64,000 nucleotides of DNA, from assembly GCF_000733755.1 (NCBI RefSeq), contig NZ_JPOF01000001.1:476001-540000 (forward strand), read 5' to 3'. The number at the start of each line of letters is the position of its first letter. Within the stretch, counting starts at the first letter, position 1. The translations under genes were made by a program, and so were the position numbers. The notes beneath the pieces were generated by a model. That model saw only the letters and a program-made list of their open reading frames with translations, had not been told where the DNA came from and did no database searches. Below are positions 16,881-24,963 of this stretch, one piece after another. Origin of the DNA: Lachnoclostridium phytofermentans (GTDB lineage: Bacteria > Bacillota > Clostridia > Lachnospirales > Lachnospiraceae).

Positions 16881-18683
16881 ATGAAAAATAATAATATTGT
16901 TAAAAATTATTTTCGTATATTAAAGATTATTGCGCATGAAAATAAGAAATTTCTTTTTGCTTCTGTCTTACTTGTTATTTCCAGTAGTGCCTATCCATTT
17001 ATTAATATCTTTCTTTTGAAATATTTACTAGAAGCAATTGAAAGAAAAACATCTCTTGAGGACTTTATCATATTTGCAATAGTAGCTGTTTCCATCAATT
17101 TAGCGATTACGGGGATTAAAATCATATCAGACAGATATGAAAAACTCTATGCCAAAGTCCAGATGATTCCCATGACAAGACGGTTTATTACTCAGTCTAT
17201 TAAAATGGATTATCAAAATATGGAAAATGAACAGGTAATACAGGAGATGAACAGAGCCTCTTATGTTTTGCTCAACAAAATTAACCTGGAGCAGTATTTG
17301 GAGGCAGCAAACCTTATCCTTATTTCTTTTATTCAATTAATTATAACCATTGTTATTTTAGTGAATACCAATATTTTGATTTTTATGTTAGTGCTGCTGG
17401 TATCGATACTCAATAATGTTATAAATTTCGCAACCCAAAAGAAAAATTACATAGTACATAAGGGAATTGTGCCGATAGAAAGGCGATGGCGATACATTAT
17501 TGACATGACTACAGATATTTCTTTTGGAAAGACCGTAAGACTTCATAGTTTGAAGGACTATTTTCTGAAAAAAGGAGAGGAAAACCGTGGTGAGTTTATA
17601 TCTCTACATGGAAAAAGACTGAAAAATATTTTTCATGCGGATATGATTAAGGGAATTATTTCTTTATTACAGGAATTGGGGGTATTTATCTGGCTTGTTT
17701 ACGCTGTTATATATAAGGGATTATTAATTAGTAGTTTTACCGTTATATTTAATTCAGCTTCTCAGATGAATGCCAGTTTCGTTACATTGGCTGAGAATAT
17801 TTATCTATTAGCTGAGAATAACAATTATATGAATGACTTTTTTCACTTTCTGGACCGTAAAAGTCAACTGCGTTCAACTGGTTCCCTGTCTGTTAATGAA
17901 TTAAAGCAGACTGGATGCATTGAATTTCGTAACGTGTCTTTTACCTATCCCGGAAGTACCAGAGTTATCTTAAAGGATATTAACTTGAAGATAACTCCTG
18001 GGGAAAGTATAACGGTAATTGGTGAAAACGGTGCTGGCAAAACAACACTGGTTAAACTGCTGATGCGGCTTTATGATGTTACAAGTGGTGAAATCCTATA
18101 TGACAATGTCAACATTAAAGAATATGATTATGATGAATATATGAAGGTTTTAGCCACTATTTTTCAGGATTACCGGATTTTCGCATTCAGTATCTATGAA
18201 AATATATGTCTTCATGAAGATTATCAGAATGATGTTTTCCATATGGATGAAATACTTGAGGACAACAACATGCTGCAAAAGGTCAAAAGTCTGAAACATG
18301 GCGGTGAAATGATTTTATCCAAATTGTTTGATGAATCCGGTATTGAGCTTTCCGGGGGGCAAATGCAGAAGATTGCTTTATGTAGGGCAATCTATAAGGA
18401 TGCACCGGTGATTATCCTGGATGAACCAACTGCGAGTCTATCACCACTGGCAGAAGCAGAGCTCTATAAGGATTTTCACCGTTTGGTTAAAAATAAGACT
18501 GCAATTTATATTTCCCATCGGTTGAGCAGTTCTACAATCAGCGATAAAATTTGTGTTTTGCATAATGGAGAAATCATTGAATATGGATCTCACAAGCAAT
18601 TGATGGAGCTGAATGGGGAATATAAAAAGATGTATGAGCTTCAGTCAAGATATTATCAAGACCAGTTGGAGGAATCAGAATGA
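16881..18683 (+). CDS. ABC transporter, fused permease and ATPase (subunit 1)
   Basis: A 600-residue half-transporter: an N-terminal exporter-type membrane domain of about six helices (residues 20-310), then an ATPase domain with Walker A GENGAGKTTL, signature ELSGGQMQK, Walker B VIILDEPTA and the switch His in YISHRLSS. There is no N-terminal C39 peptidase domain, so it does not cleave leader peptides itself. RBS TAGGAGATG precedes ATG 16881. The next gene overlaps by four bases and encodes a similar half-transporter; the two very likely form one heterodimeric exporter. Cargo is unknown, and no peptide precursor or modification enzyme was found nearby. Confidence 0.92.
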   Translation: MKNNNIVKNYFRILKIIAHENKKFLFASVLLVISSSAYPFINIFLLKYLLEAIERKTSLEDFIIFAIVAVSINLAITGIKIISDRYEKLYAKVQMIPMTRRFITQSIKMDYQNMENEQVIQEMNRASYVLLNKINLEQYLEAANLILISFIQLIITIVILVNTNILIFMLVLLVSILNNVINFATQKKNYIVHKGIVPIERRWRYIIDMTTDISFGKTVRLHSLKDYFLKKGEENRGEFISLHGKRLKNIFHADMIKGIISLLQELGVFIWLVYAVIYKGLLISSFTVIFNSASQMNASFVTLAENIYLLAENNNYMNDFFHFLDRKSQLRSTGSLSVNELKQTGCIEFRNVSFTYPGSTRVILKDINLKITPGESITVIGENGAGKTTLVKLLMRLYDVTSGEILYDNVNIKEYDYDEYMKVLATIFQDYRIFAFSIYENICLHEDYQNDVFHMDEILEDNNMLQKVKSLKHGGEMILSKLFDESGIELSGGQMQKIALCRAIYKDAPVIILDEPTASLSPLAEAELYKDFHRLVKNKTAIYISHRLSSSTISDKICVLHNGEIIEYGSHKQLMELNGEYKKMYELQSRYYQDQLEESE

Positions 18684-20530
18684 AAAAAGCAGTGAAATGT
18701 ATAGGTCAATGGTTTTCATACTTTGGAGAGGTTCTTACATTATTAAAAAGAATTGGGAGGGTAGAACCGGGCTATCTGATTGGTTACGTGATCAATATCA
18801 TATTATCTGCGGTGATACCATTTAACAGTATTCTGTTTATTAAATTGCTTTTGGACGAATTTGTTAATCATCGTAGATTTGATGTATCATTGCTTTATGT
18901 ATTTCTGATGTGTGGCATTAATTTCTTATACAGATTTTTAACAGCTTGTCTTAATCGTCAGGAGCAGATGGCATTGGAGCGAATAAAAGCAAAATTTTTA
19001 TTAGACGTGGAAGAAGTAACTATGACGATGCCATATGATAAGCTGGAGAATGCAAAGGCTATTGACCAGCGTCAGAAGGCAATGGAAGTTTTTTATCCAA
19101 CCATGACTGGATTTATGGATTTACATAAAACAATGTATTTATTCCGTACGTTATTGGCGAACCTGCTACAGTTATTTGGTTTTGTCTCTATCTTGTTAAC
19201 ATTGAATTCTCAGGTTATTTTAATTATGTTTGTGATTTGCCTGTTCAGTATAATAATTGAATCCATTGCATCGGAAAAGGAGTTCAAGGTATGGAATATC
19301 ACATTGGTTCAATATGGCCGTAAATTAGGATATTTGCAAGATGTGGGTACAAACCTCGCCTACGCAAAGGAACTGCGGATTTATCAGCTTAGCAATTGGT
19401 TGTCAGCAAAATTGACAGATGTAATTAATAAAATAATAAAAGATGTTTCTAAAACAGTACGTTGGTTTGTTATGGTAGCGTGCATTTCCAATGCATTAAT
19501 TATCCTTTTTAATGGCGGCCTCTTTCTCTATTTTTACTTGCTGGCCTCTGATAAAATCATTACGCTTGCCGAGGTAACGGTTTATTTTAATACGGTCAGT
19601 TCCTTTATTGTTGCACTGCTTGCTATTTCAAATAGTTTGGTAATTCTATTTAAGTCGGGGCATTATTTGCAATCCTATAATGAATATATGAATATGGGTA
19701 CGGAAGAGGAATCCTCTTTTCCAATGGAACAAAATAAGGAAATATTTTCAGAAGATATGATTCAGAACATGTCGTTGGAATTCAGAGATGTCTGGTTTCG
19801 GTACCCTGGTTCACAAGAGGATACTTTAAGGGGTGTTTCCTTTAACATTGCTCCAGGGAGTAAGATTGCTATTGTAGGGGATAATGGTGCGGGTAAGACG
19901 ACAGTTATTAAGCTGCTTATGAAATTCTATCAACCGGATTCCGGTACCATATTACTTAATGGGGTAGAGATACAGAACATACCCAACAAAAAATACTATG
20001 AATATATATCTGCAGTTTTTCAGGATTTTAAGGTATTAAACTATACATTAAAAGAGAATATCGCTTTTGACAAGCTATGTGATCAAACCGAACTGGACCA
20101 GATAATAAAAGATTTGCAGATGGGAGAAATGGTTTCCAGACTACCTTCAGGACAGGAGACTATATGCGGAAGATTATTTGGAGAAGAAGGCATAGAACTC
20201 TCGGGAGGGCAAGCACAGAAAGTAGCTATTGCAAGAGCTTTATTAAAAAATTCTGGGGTAATTATTCTTGATGAGCCTACTGCCATGCTTTCACCGGCAG
20301 GAGAATTTGAAATATATCAGAATTTGAATGATTTGACGATGGGAAAAACGGCAATCTTTATCTCACATAGAATGTCGAGCTGTCGTTTCTGTGATAATAT
20401 TATTGTATTGGAACAGGGGAAAATAGTGGAGCAGGGAGATCATTTATCACTAATGAAGCTTAATGGATTATATTTCAAGATGTTTACTACTCAGGCACAA
20501 TTTTACCAGGACATGCAGAACATAGAATAG
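18680..20530 (+). CDS. ABC transporter, fused permease and ATPase (subunit 2)
   Basis: The partner half-transporter (616 residues) has the same order: six-helix permease, then Walker A GDNGAGKTTV, signature ELSGGQAQK, Walker B VIILDEPTA and FISHRMSS. Its ATG overlaps the stop of subunit 1 as ATGA, with GGAGG shortly before, showing translational coupling. Both subunits have a complete signature motif and Walker B Glu, so neither ATP site looks plainly degenerate, unlike many heterodimeric exporters. A subtilase fragment and a terminator follow. Confidence 0.92.
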   Translation: MKKAVKCIGQWFSYFGEVLTLLKRIGRVEPGYLIGYVINIILSAVIPFNSILFIKLLLDEFVNHRRFDVSLLYVFLMCGINFLYRFLTACLNRQEQMALERIKAKFLLDVEEVTMTMPYDKLENAKAIDQRQKAMEVFYPTMTGFMDLHKTMYLFRTLLANLLQLFGFVSILLTLNSQVILIMFVICLFSIIIESIASEKEFKVWNITLVQYGRKLGYLQDVGTNLAYAKELRIYQLSNWLSAKLTDVINKIIKDVSKTVRWFVMVACISNALIILFNGGLFLYFYLLASDKIITLAEVTVYFNTVSSFIVALLAISNSLVILFKSGHYLQSYNEYMNMGTEEESSFPMEQNKEIFSEDMIQNMSLEFRDVWFRYPGSQEDTLRGVSFNIAPGSKIAIVGDNGAGKTTVIKLLMKFYQPDSGTILLNGVEIQNIPNKKYYEYISAVFQDFKVLNYTLKENIAFDKLCDQTELDQIIKDLQMGEMVSRLPSGQETICGRLFGEEGIELSGGQAQKVAIARALLKNSGVIILDEPTAMLSPAGEFEIYQNLNDLTMGKTAIFISHRMSSCRFCDNIIVLEQGKIVEQGDHLSLMKLNGLYFKMFTTQAQFYQDMQNIE

Positions 20531-20617
20531 TAAGTAATTCATTAATGGATAAGAGAGGAAGTTTTCTAATTGCCAAAATCAGCGTTAGGATGATTGCTAT
20601 CATTGGTATGGCAGAGG

Positions 20618-20674
20618 ATAAGGGCTTATTTTATTAGTGGAGCGAAGCACTTACCCGTATATAATATTTTATAG
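20618..20674 (+). pseudogene. Decayed 3' end of a second Csp-like subtilase gene
   Basis: The frame reads IRAYFISGAKHLPVYNIL then stop. The segment AYFISGAKHLP matches AYLISGAKHLP from the C-terminus of the subtilase at 14042. About 60 bases upstream show no coding match I can follow, so only a stub survives. The hairpin that follows the intact gene is also recognisable here. The exporter pair therefore lies between one full and one vestigial subtilase. Confidence 0.7.
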
Positions 20675-20680
20675 TATTTT

Positions 20681-20740
20681 GAAGTTCTTCCTTATTAATG
20701 ATCTATTAATACCAGATCTATGATAAAGAAGAACTTTTTT
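20681..20740 (+). terminator. Terminator of the ABC exporter operon
   Basis: GAAGTTCTTC pairs with GAAGAACTT over a large loop and a TTTTTT tract follows at 20735. Part of the loop (ATTAATACCAGATCTATGAT) resembles the inverted repeat after the intact subtilase. Confidence 0.65.
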
Positions 20741-20901
20741 ATTCATGGCAAGGAAAAGTTCGCGAAGTGTGCTTTTTCTTGTTTATGAACGAAAAGCCCA
20801 GGAAGCATATACTCTCATCATTCCTTTCATAACGGATTCAAATCGGTGATGGATGAAACTAATATGTGATATATAATACCAATTATGTAAATAAGTGTTT
20901 C

Positions 20902-20930
20902 TTGCTAATAATTTACCACTGTAATATAAT
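20902..20930 (+). promoter_or_regulatory. Promoter upstream of the hydrolase-like gene
   Basis: TTGCTA and TATAAT are separated by exactly 17 bp, about 100 bases before the gene at 21031. Confidence 0.55.
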
Positions 20931-21030
20931 AAAGTATGATTGGTGAAAATCATTTCCAATTAGAAATTACTTTACCATGCTGTTACTTAAAAATGCGTAT
21001 TTACCGTAATAGGGAATGGAGGAAATCGTG

Positions 21031-21639
21031 ATGGAATTACAGTGCGACAAACAAACCAAGGATAAGAAAGAAAAAAATCGGGAGCGATGGAATTTTGTTA
21101 CATCGACAAAACAAGGAAAAAGACTTATATTTGAGTCTATGCAACCATATTCCATGGAGGTATTTTATCCAAAATCTTGTTCTCTAAATCAGAGTAAAAT
21201 CCCTTGTATATGCTTTCTCTCAGAAACAAAGAAGGGAACAGAAGAAGGTATAAAAAACTACGCAAGTCTTGCACAATTTGCAGAGCGTGGTTATTTCGTA
21301 GTCATATTACATAAGGAGTCCTCTTTTCATGATATGGAATCTATGAATCAGTGTTTGTTCTCAGTCAAAGAATATTTCAAAGACAATAAGAAGTATTCTT
21401 GTGATATAGAACGGATGGTTATTTGGATGGATCAGATACCAAGGGAAGTACCTGACTCCATAACATGCAGTGCTTTTGTTGCTTATCATGACAACCAAAA
21501 CGATGCCGAAGTTTCTACCAAATTAATCGAGATTGGTAAAGACTCGTCTAAGGTCTTATGTCTTAGCGGCGGAGACGGCTTATGGTCTGACGATATTTTT
21601 AATATTGTGGAGGATTATATCGTTTCATATTTTGAATAA
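21031..21639 (+). CDS. Degenerate alpha/beta-hydrolase-like protein
   Basis: The 202-residue product is not a clear family match, but its order resembles small alpha/beta-hydrolase esterases: a strand (IPCICFL), the helix and strand KNYASLAQFAERGYFVVIL, then SVKEYFKDNKKYSCDIERMVIWMDQ. In true esterases the last part reads like 'YGID..RI.VWGDSAGG' with the nucleophile Ser; here WMDQIPRE replaces it, so catalysis by that mechanism seems lost. The fold assignment is my inference. The start is ATG 21031 or GTG 21028, after GGAGG. The last 236 bases and the terminator are duplicated at 29371 beyond the IS island. Confidence 0.6.
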   Translation: MELQCDKQTKDKKEKNRERWNFVTSTKQGKRLIFESMQPYSMEVFYPKSCSLNQSKIPCICFLSETKKGTEEGIKNYASLAQFAERGYFVVILHKESSFHDMESMNQCLFSVKEYFKDNKKYSCDIERMVIWMDQIPREVPDSITCSAFVAYHDNQNDAEVSTKLIEIGKDSSKVLCLSGGDGLWSDDIFNIVEDYIVSYFE

Positions 21640-21763
21640 TTGCTGTAACTGAACGTAGATGGGATTCCAATTGCAGAACCGATGAATAAAACTTGGGACA
21701 AGAGAAATAGTTCTAAAAAGAAGATTAAGCTTCTTTTCGGAAACTTTCTTTTGTCCCTTTTTC
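21404..21763 (+). repeat. 360-bp direct repeat, copy A (3' end of the hydrolase-like gene)
   Basis: Bases 21404-21763 recur at 29371-29730 with a single difference (C at 21591, T at 29558). The repeat covers the final 78 codons, the stop and the terminator. The two copies bound 7.6 kb of mobile DNA, so the duplication is recent and linked to the arrival of that DNA. Confidence 0.95.
21695..21762 (+). terminator. Terminator of the hydrolase-like gene (copy A)
   Basis: GGGACAAGAGAAA pairs with TTTCTTTTGTCCC over an inner AAGAAG/CTTCTTTT stem, followed by TTTTT. The same terminator is present in copy A'. Confidence 0.75.
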
Positions 21764-21787
21764 ATACACGGAAAACGCATGAAAAAA

Positions 21788-21900
21788 GGTGGGGCTTCTG
21801 AAAGCCTTTTTTAGAAGCAAAACTCATTTATTTCTACTATTATTTAAAACGAAGAGAAAAATGGCATTAGGATTCGAATCCTAGTGCCATTTTGTCTACA
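21788..21900 (-). mobile_element. Solo end fragment of an IS1182-like element
   Basis: About 113 bp match, in inverted orientation and with few differences, the left end of the IS at 24964, including the terminal TTTGTCTACA and the palindrome around GGATTCGAATCC. Only the tail of the transposase gene and the end remain. With the full IS it forms an inverted repeat spanning 3.2 kb around the thrS paralog. Confidence 0.75.
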
Positions 21901-21906
21901 GTCTGA

Positions 21907-21936
21907 GATAGATTTTAAAAATCTATCGCTTTTTTA
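21907..21936 (+). terminator. Hairpin with T-tract next to the IS fragment
   Basis: GATAGATTTT and AAAATCTATC pair, followed by GCTTTTTT. It has the form of an intrinsic terminator left from an older transcription unit now broken by insertions. Confidence 0.5.
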
Positions 21937-22045
21937 TGTATTCTGCCATAATTGTTTTATAACGTTTATAGAAGAAAGTTTTACATATGAGAAATTTGAT
22001 CATAAGTTTTTTGAAATAATTTAAGATAAAAGAGATGCATAGAAA

Positions 22046-22370
22046 GTGAAACATAATTTACTAGATGTTATTTTTTTGCTATTGTTGCAACTCTTTGTGG
22101 AATGGATACCTGGCAAGATATCGCTGATTTTGCTGAAGAACGTGAAGATTGGTTCCGTAAATATTTGCGTTATTGATGTTAAGACTATGCGTGGAACTAT
22201 AGATAGTTTAATGGAAAAGTCAGCTATTCATGTGGTAAGCGCATGGGCAAGTTAGAATAAAATTGTGCTTTGACAGGTAAAGACCAACGAGAAGAGCAAT
22301 GAGATTACAGCAATCCCAGATTTATTGGAATTGTTAGTAATAAAAGGTTGTATCATTACAATTGATGCAA
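22046..22370 (+). pseudogene. ISAs1-family transposase remnant
   Basis: Pieces in shifting frames read as an ISAs1 transposase: LLDVIFL, then VATLCGMDTWQDIADFAEE in the next frame, then, after an internal deletion, IDVKTMRGT (the catalytic Asp of the usual IDGKTMRG), IHVVSAWAS and [16 protein letters not shown] followed by IDAMG. At least two stops and a frameshift interrupt it. No terminal repeats were recognised. Confidence 0.75.
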
Positions 22371-22434
22371 TGGGTATCTGGATTCAATAACAGATGACTC
22401 TCATACGTTTTCCGTGAATTCTCTGACGAATTAT

Positions 22435-22462
22435 CTTTACAAATAATCAATGGTATTATAAT
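22435..22462 (+). promoter_or_regulatory. Possible promoter of the thrS paralog
   Basis: CTTTAC and TATAAT are 16 bp apart, about 50 bases before ATG 22513. No T-box leader is present: the gap is too short and no TGGNACCGCG motif is seen. Confidence 0.4.
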
Positions 22463-22512
22463 ATAGAAAATATAGGCATTAAATTCCATAAAATAGATAA
22501 TGGAGGTAAATT

Positions 22513-24333
22513 ATGAAATTAGAATATTTTTCGGAATGTTATAGACATTCATTGGCTCACATATTAGCTAAAGCTGTTATTGAGCTTTTCGGAAGGGAAA
22601 ATGTTAAGTTGGGAATAGGTCCTCAGATTGACGAAGGATTTTATTATGATTTCCTCTTACCGAGATCTCTTACTCCAGATGATTTTGAGACTATTGAAAA
22701 TAAAATGCGTGAGATCTTGAAGAGAAAGGAAGATTTTGTTTATCGAGAAGTTTCGCGCTATGAAGCTTTTGCTGAGTTCGCTGATCAGCCTTTTAAGAAA
22801 GAACTCATAAGTGAATTACCGGATAACGAGGTAATAAGGATTTATAATACAGGTAATGATTTCAAGGATTTGTGTAGAGGTCCTCATGTAGAGAACACAA
22901 CTGAATTATTAAATTGCTCATTTGAAATTAAAGCAGTTTCTTCTGCGTACTGGAAAGGCAATGAGAATAACGATATTCTACAGAGAGTGTATGTGTTTGC
23001 ATTTGAAAATAAGGAAGACCTTAAAGCACATTTAGCATTTTTAAAAGAAGCAAAAGAAAGAGATCACAAAATATTAGGTCCTCAATTGGATCTGTTTTTT
23101 ATGGATGCAACTGCACCTGGAATGCCCTATTGGTTACCAAGAGGATGGAAACTGTTTAATACTATTCTTGATTTCTGGAGAGAGGAACATGAAAAACGTG
23201 GCTATCAGGAAATTTCTTCACCGTTAATTAATCACAACTCATTATGGATGACGTCAGGTCATTGGGATCATTATCAACACAACATGTTTACAATTGATAT
23301 TGATGAGAATACGATATATGGTGTAAAGCCTATGAACTGTCCAAACTCAATTGTGGTTTATAAAAGAAGAAATAGAAGTTACAAAGAATTACCTCTCAGA
23401 TTATCAGATTGTGATGTATTACACCGTAAAGAAAAGTCTGGTGAATTGAACGGTTTATTACGTGTACAGATGTTTAGACAGGATGACTCGCATAATTTTA
23501 TTACTGAGGACCAGATATATGATGAAGTTAATGCAATTTTAGATATTGCAGATTTATTCTATGGAATTTTCGGCTTAGAATATCGTCCGGAATTATCTAC
23601 TCGACCTGAACATTTTATGGGAGATATTGAGTTATGGGATAAAGCTGAAGTTGAATTAAAAGAAATTCTTGATAACAGATATGGTGTAAATGGATATGAT
23701 ATTAATGAAGGAGATGGAGCTTTTTATGGTCCGAAGATTGACATCATGATGAAAGATGCATTAAAAAGACAATGGCAAATGGGGACAATTCAATTGGATT
23801 TCCAACTACCTAGAAATTTCGATATTTCATATACTGATTATGATGGAAAGGCAAAAGTTCCAGTTATTATTCATCGAGTAATTTATGGCTCGCTTGAACG
23901 GTTTATCGGTATAATTATTGAAAATTTTAAAGGATCATTTCCCTTCTGGATATCACCTGTTCAAGTTGGTATTGTTCCAATTAGCGAAAAACATGTTGAA
24001 TATACGAAAGAAGTTATCAGCTTACTTCAGGCTGTGAAAGTTAGATTTGAAGCAGAGCTGTCTGAAACTCATATGAACAAGAAAATAAAATACTTTAGGA
24101 ATTATCGAGTCCCTTATGTATTAGTTCTTGGTGATAGTGAGGTGGAGAATAGAACAGTATCTATTAATATTCGAGGTGGAAAACAGTTGAAGAATATACC
24201 GGTAGATGATTTTGTAGCACTTTGCAGTAGATTATTAAAGACAAGAGCATTAAATCTAGCTGATAATGAAGGTGACATTAAATTATTATTAAATGAACAG
24301 ATTAATCCCCCAGCTATGCTGGGGCGAATATAA
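22513..24333 (+). CDS. thrS: Threonyl-tRNA synthetase lacking the TGS domain
   Basis: A class II synthetase that charges tRNA-Thr. The editing domain is complete (His12 and His16 in HSLAH, Cys121 and His125 in CRGPH). The catalytic core has the zinc ligands Cys276, His327 and His454, motif 2 in LHRKEKSGELNGLLRVQMFRQDD, and motif 3 around YGSLERFIG. A C-terminal anticodon-binding domain follows. The N-terminal TGS domain of ordinary ThrRS is absent; GGAGG before ATG 22513 shows this is the real start. The last ten or so codons (PPAMLGRI) are encoded by the hairpin at the end of an inserted IS200. Lying in an IS island, it is probably a second or resistance-type ThrRS; that role is inferred. 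Confidence 0.88.
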   Translation: MKLEYFSECYRHSLAHILAKAVIELFGRENVKLGIGPQIDEGFYYDFLLPRSLTPDDFETIENKMREILKRKEDFVYREVSRYEAFAEFADQPFKKELISELPDNEVIRIYNTGNDFKDLCRGPHVENTTELLNCSFEIKAVSSAYWKGNENNDILQRVYVFAFENKEDLKAHLAFLKEAKERDHKILGPQLDLFFMDATAPGMPYWLPRGWKLFNTILDFWREEHEKRGYQEISSPLINHNSLWMTSGHWDHYQHNMFTIDIDENTIYGVKPMNCPNSIVVYKRRNRSYKELPLRLSDCDVLHRKEKSGELNGLLRVQMFRQDDSHNFITEDQIYDEVNAILDIADLFYGIFGLEYRPELSTRPEHFMGDIELWDKAEVELKEILDNRYGVNGYDINEGDGAFYGPKIDIMMKDALKRQWQMGTIQLDFQLPRNFDISYTDYDGKAKVPVIIHRVIYGSLERFIGIIIENFKGSFPFWISPVQVGIVPISEKHVEYTKEVISLLQAVKVRFEAELSETHMNKKIKYFRNYRVPYVLVLGDSEVENRTVSINIRGGKQLKNIPVDDFVALCSRLLKTRALNLADNEGDIKLLLNEQINPPAMLGRI

Positions 24334-24960
24334 TAATCAGTAGCGTTACGTATGTTATAGAAAAGCCTCCTATGTTACACTGATAAAGGTACCGCAAGCC
24401 AATAACAGAATAGGAGGCGGTCCTAATAGACAGTTCAAGTCTATCACATACAAAATGGAAATGCCAATACCACATTGTATTTATTCCAAAATACAGAAGA
24501 AAAGTTATGTACGGAAACGTAAAGTCGGATGTTAGAGAGGTATTAAATAAACTATGTGAATTTAAAAAGGTGCATATAGTTGAAGGTGCAGTATGTGCAG
24601 ACCATGTACATTTATGCGTAAGCATACCACCAAAATTGAGTATATCTGAATTTGTAGGGTACCTTAAGGGGAAAAGTGCACTAATGATATTTGATAAACA
24701 TCCAGAGATTGGAAGTAAGTGGGATAGATCATTTTGGGCACCAGGTTATTAAGTATCAACGGTCGGAAATATCACTGAAGATGCAATAAAAAGATATATA
24801 CAAGAACAGCAAGAAGAATCAAAACAAGAAGAACAAAGCAAGTAGCGCCTCTTAAAGAGGCTGATGGTAACAGTGCTTGCGATACCAGTCTTTTAGGCGA
24901 GCATGTAACCAGCCTTATAGGGCTAATAGCAAACCACCACTTGATGAAGTGGTGGTTGCA
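24308..24960 (+). mobile_element. IS200/IS605-group element (tnpA only, inactive)
   Basis: The left end has the hairpin CCCCAGC-tat-GCTGGGG (24308-24324), and the right end CCACCACTT-gatg-AAGTGGTGG just before 24960. An internal GCCTCCTAT/ATAGGAGGC pair brackets the transposase ribosome site, the usual way IS200 elements hide their start. The boundaries are estimated from these hairpins. It landed at the 3' end of thrS and abuts an IS1182-like element. Confidence 0.75.
24426..24845 (+). pseudogene. tnpA: IS200 Y1 transposase, disabled
   Basis: The frame reads SLSHTKWKCQYHIVFIPKYR, then the HUH motif DHVHLCVSIPP, FVGYLKGKSA, FWAPGY and STVG. A TAA at 24750-24752 replaces the residue after GY. 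Beyond it the frame goes on to AIKRYIQEQ, which holds the catalytic Tyr, and ends at 24845. The start position after AGGAGG is ATA at 24426 instead of ATG. The nonsense codon removes the nucleophile, so the element cannot move by itself. Confidence 0.8.
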
Positions 24961-24963
24961 GAC

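Noticed and set aside
22370-22512. T-box leader before thrS (also looked for before hisS, aspS and ilvE)
   Set aside because: No TGGNACCGCG motif or specifier stem was found in any of these leaders.
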